Assembly (NCBI GenBank): GCA_963828345.1
Contig: CAWHEZ010000025.1
Coordinates: 242,732-306,731 of the forward strand
Reading direction: 5' to 3'
From: SpSt-501 sp963828345
GTDB lineage: Bacteria; Desulfobacterota; Desulfobacteria; Desulfobacterales; SpSt-501
DNA length: 64,000 nt
The notes under the pieces are model-generated. The model was not told where the DNA came from and did not search any database. It was given only the letters and a program-made list of their open reading frames with translations. Below are positions 63,188 to 64,000 of the stretch, one piece after another (within the stretch, counting starts at the first letter, position 1; each line of letters starts with the position of its first letter). Position numbers and translations under genes: made by a program.

Positions 63188-64000
63188 TCACGAAGATTGT
63201 TCGCGGAGATAGCTGCCGGGCTTTTTGACAATCACCGACAGCGAGGTGATCAACCCGAGCGCCAGTACGAGAATCGTCACCACCGCCAGCAGCAACACGG
63301 CGGCGAGCGGGTGGGGTTGATAGAGGATATCGAGGACCAAGCGACACAAGGCCCAACTGCCGACTTCCGCGACCAGTACCGCCGCGCCGCAACTGAGCAG
63401 GGCGAGAAATACGTTTTCGAGCGAAAAGACCTTGAGAACGAAAGCGGTGTCGGCGCCGAGAATCTTGTAGTGAACCGCCTCCTCGAGTCTCGCCAGCCGG
63501 GTGGCGAGGATCGAGCCGACCAGGATCAGACCGCCGGCGAGGAGGGAAAAGGAGGCGAAGAAGGCGACCAGCAGGGAGAGCTTGGCCATCAGCCGGCCCA
63601 GTTCGGCGGCGGACTGGCCGACATTGATCGGGCTGACGTTGGGGAAGCGCCCCACCATCCGGTTTTCCAGAGCCCCCACCCGATCCTCGGCCACCCTCAG
63701 GGCGGCAAAGAAAGTCTGCGGTGCCGCCCTGAGGGTTTGCTCGGGGAAGACGAAGTAGAAAAATGGGTAGAGCATCGACTTGGTACGACTGCGGATCGAG
63801 GCGACCTCGGCCTTGAGGCTCACCCCTTGAATGGAAAAGTGGAGAATATCGCCGATCTTGATATCGCCGATTTCGACCACCGAGTCGAGCAGCGACACGG
63901 GCGGCAGGGTCGACGAGCGGTGCGCGGGGCCGAAAAGCCCTTGGCCGGCGATGAGCTTCTCGTCGTCCAGCAGGTGGTCGCGATAGGTGAGACTGAACTC
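63188..64000 (-). CDS. FtsX-family ABC transporter permease (YbbP-like), C-terminal part
   Basis: The frame is open from the right window edge (EFSLTYRDHLLDDEKLIAGQ in the first 20 codons visible) to TGA at 63188, about 270 residues. Visible parts are VVEIGDIKIGDILHFSIQGV, a large extracytoplasmic domain (VAEDRVGALENRMVGRFPNV), and three C-terminal helices including LLVAFFASFSLLAGGLILVG and HPLAAVLLLAVVTILVLALG. A GTG at 63898 is not the start, because the upstream sequence is in frame and protein-like. It is followed 8 bp later by the TesA-like gene, the YbbAP-TesA type order. Confidence 0.9.
   Translation of the reverse strand, partial: EFSLTYRDHLLDDEKLIAGQGLFGPAHRSSTLPPVSLLDSVVEIGDIKIGDILHFSIQGVSLKAEVASIRSRTKSMLYPFFYFVFPEQTLRAAPQTFFAALRVAEDRVGALENRMVGRFPNVSPINVGQSAAELGRLMAKLSLLVAFFASFSLLAGGLILVGSILATRLARLEEAVHYKILGADTAFVLKVFSLENVFLALLSCGAAVLVAEVGSWALCRLVLDILYQPHPLAAVLLLAVVTILVLALGLITSLSVIVKKPGSYLREQSS

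Noticed and set aside
1..64000. CRISPR arrays, rRNA operons, prophage or integrative-element modules
   Set aside because: No regularly spaced repeats, rRNA-like stretches, phage structural genes or complete integrase were seen; the only recombinase-like sequence is the fused regulator domain.

Overview
Nature of the sequence. The window is about 65% GC and carries no rRNA, tRNA, CRISPR array or intact mobile element. Gene content (tripartite tricarboxylate, TRAP and many peptide ABC uptake systems, a corrinoid-type UroD-like methyltransferase family protein, ferredoxin-like and molybdopterin proteins, dodecin, palindromic intergenic repeats) suggests a metabolically versatile, probably anaerobic Gram-negative bacterium, most like Desulfobacterota (former Deltaproteobacteria). 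That placement is inference. Many genes at 0-14 kb, 22-23.5 kb and 58.6-63 kb need one or more frame changes. Most resolved cases are single extra bases, so sequence error is at least as likely as true decay.

Layout. 1-10.4 kb (minus): a GntR regulator heads a long run with a sugar-type ABC importer (binding protein, two permeases, ATPase), an RraA-type aldolase, a D-2-hydroxyacid dehydrogenase, a TIM-barrel lactonase/amidohydrolase, a Gfo/Idh dehydrogenase and a tripartite tricarboxylate transporter (TctC, TctB, TctA cut by the window edge). This looks like uptake and oxidation of a sugar or sugar acid. 10.7-12.2 kb: an M32 carboxypeptidase. 12.4-19.3 kb (plus): a peptide ABC importer built around isoaspartyl dipeptidase (iadA). 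19.3-25.8 kb: an unusual tyrosine-recombinase-like/GntR fusion protein divergent from a second TctCBA system, a small protein and a sulfatase-like hydrolase whose nucleophile position is Thr.

25.9-36.4 kb: a DUF4382-type lipoprotein; a RidA plus D-serine dehydratase/D-threonine aldolase-type pair overlapping by 4 nt; a secreted alpha/beta hydrolase; a PAS-histidine kinase-receiver hybrid; a divergent Fe-S protein; an orphan TRAP binding protein; a UroD-like protein. 36.6-45.6 kb (minus): a PilZ-type multidomain protein, a MetX-like hydrolase and a second complete peptide ABC importer. 45.8-49.3 kb: split UxaA-family dehydratase/lyase subunits and a CoA-disulfide-reductase/rhodanese fusion. 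49.3-58.4 kb: a third peptide importer with an N-acyl-D-amino-acid deacylase and an M20 amidohydrolase; two transposase relics lie between its permease and its divergent binding protein. 58.6-64 kb: a frameshifted molybdopterin oxidoreductase, dodecin, a cyclase relic, a methyltransferase, a TesA-like esterase and the end of an FtsX-family permease.

How it fits together. Three peptide importers sit beside enzymes acting on isoaspartyl peptides, N-acyl-D-amino acids, N-acyl/aromatic amino acid amides and D-hydroxy-amino acids. My main hypothesis is that much of the window serves scavenging of aged, isomerised or racemised peptide material. A four-member family of palindromic, MITE-like intergenic elements links the 14-30 kb part.
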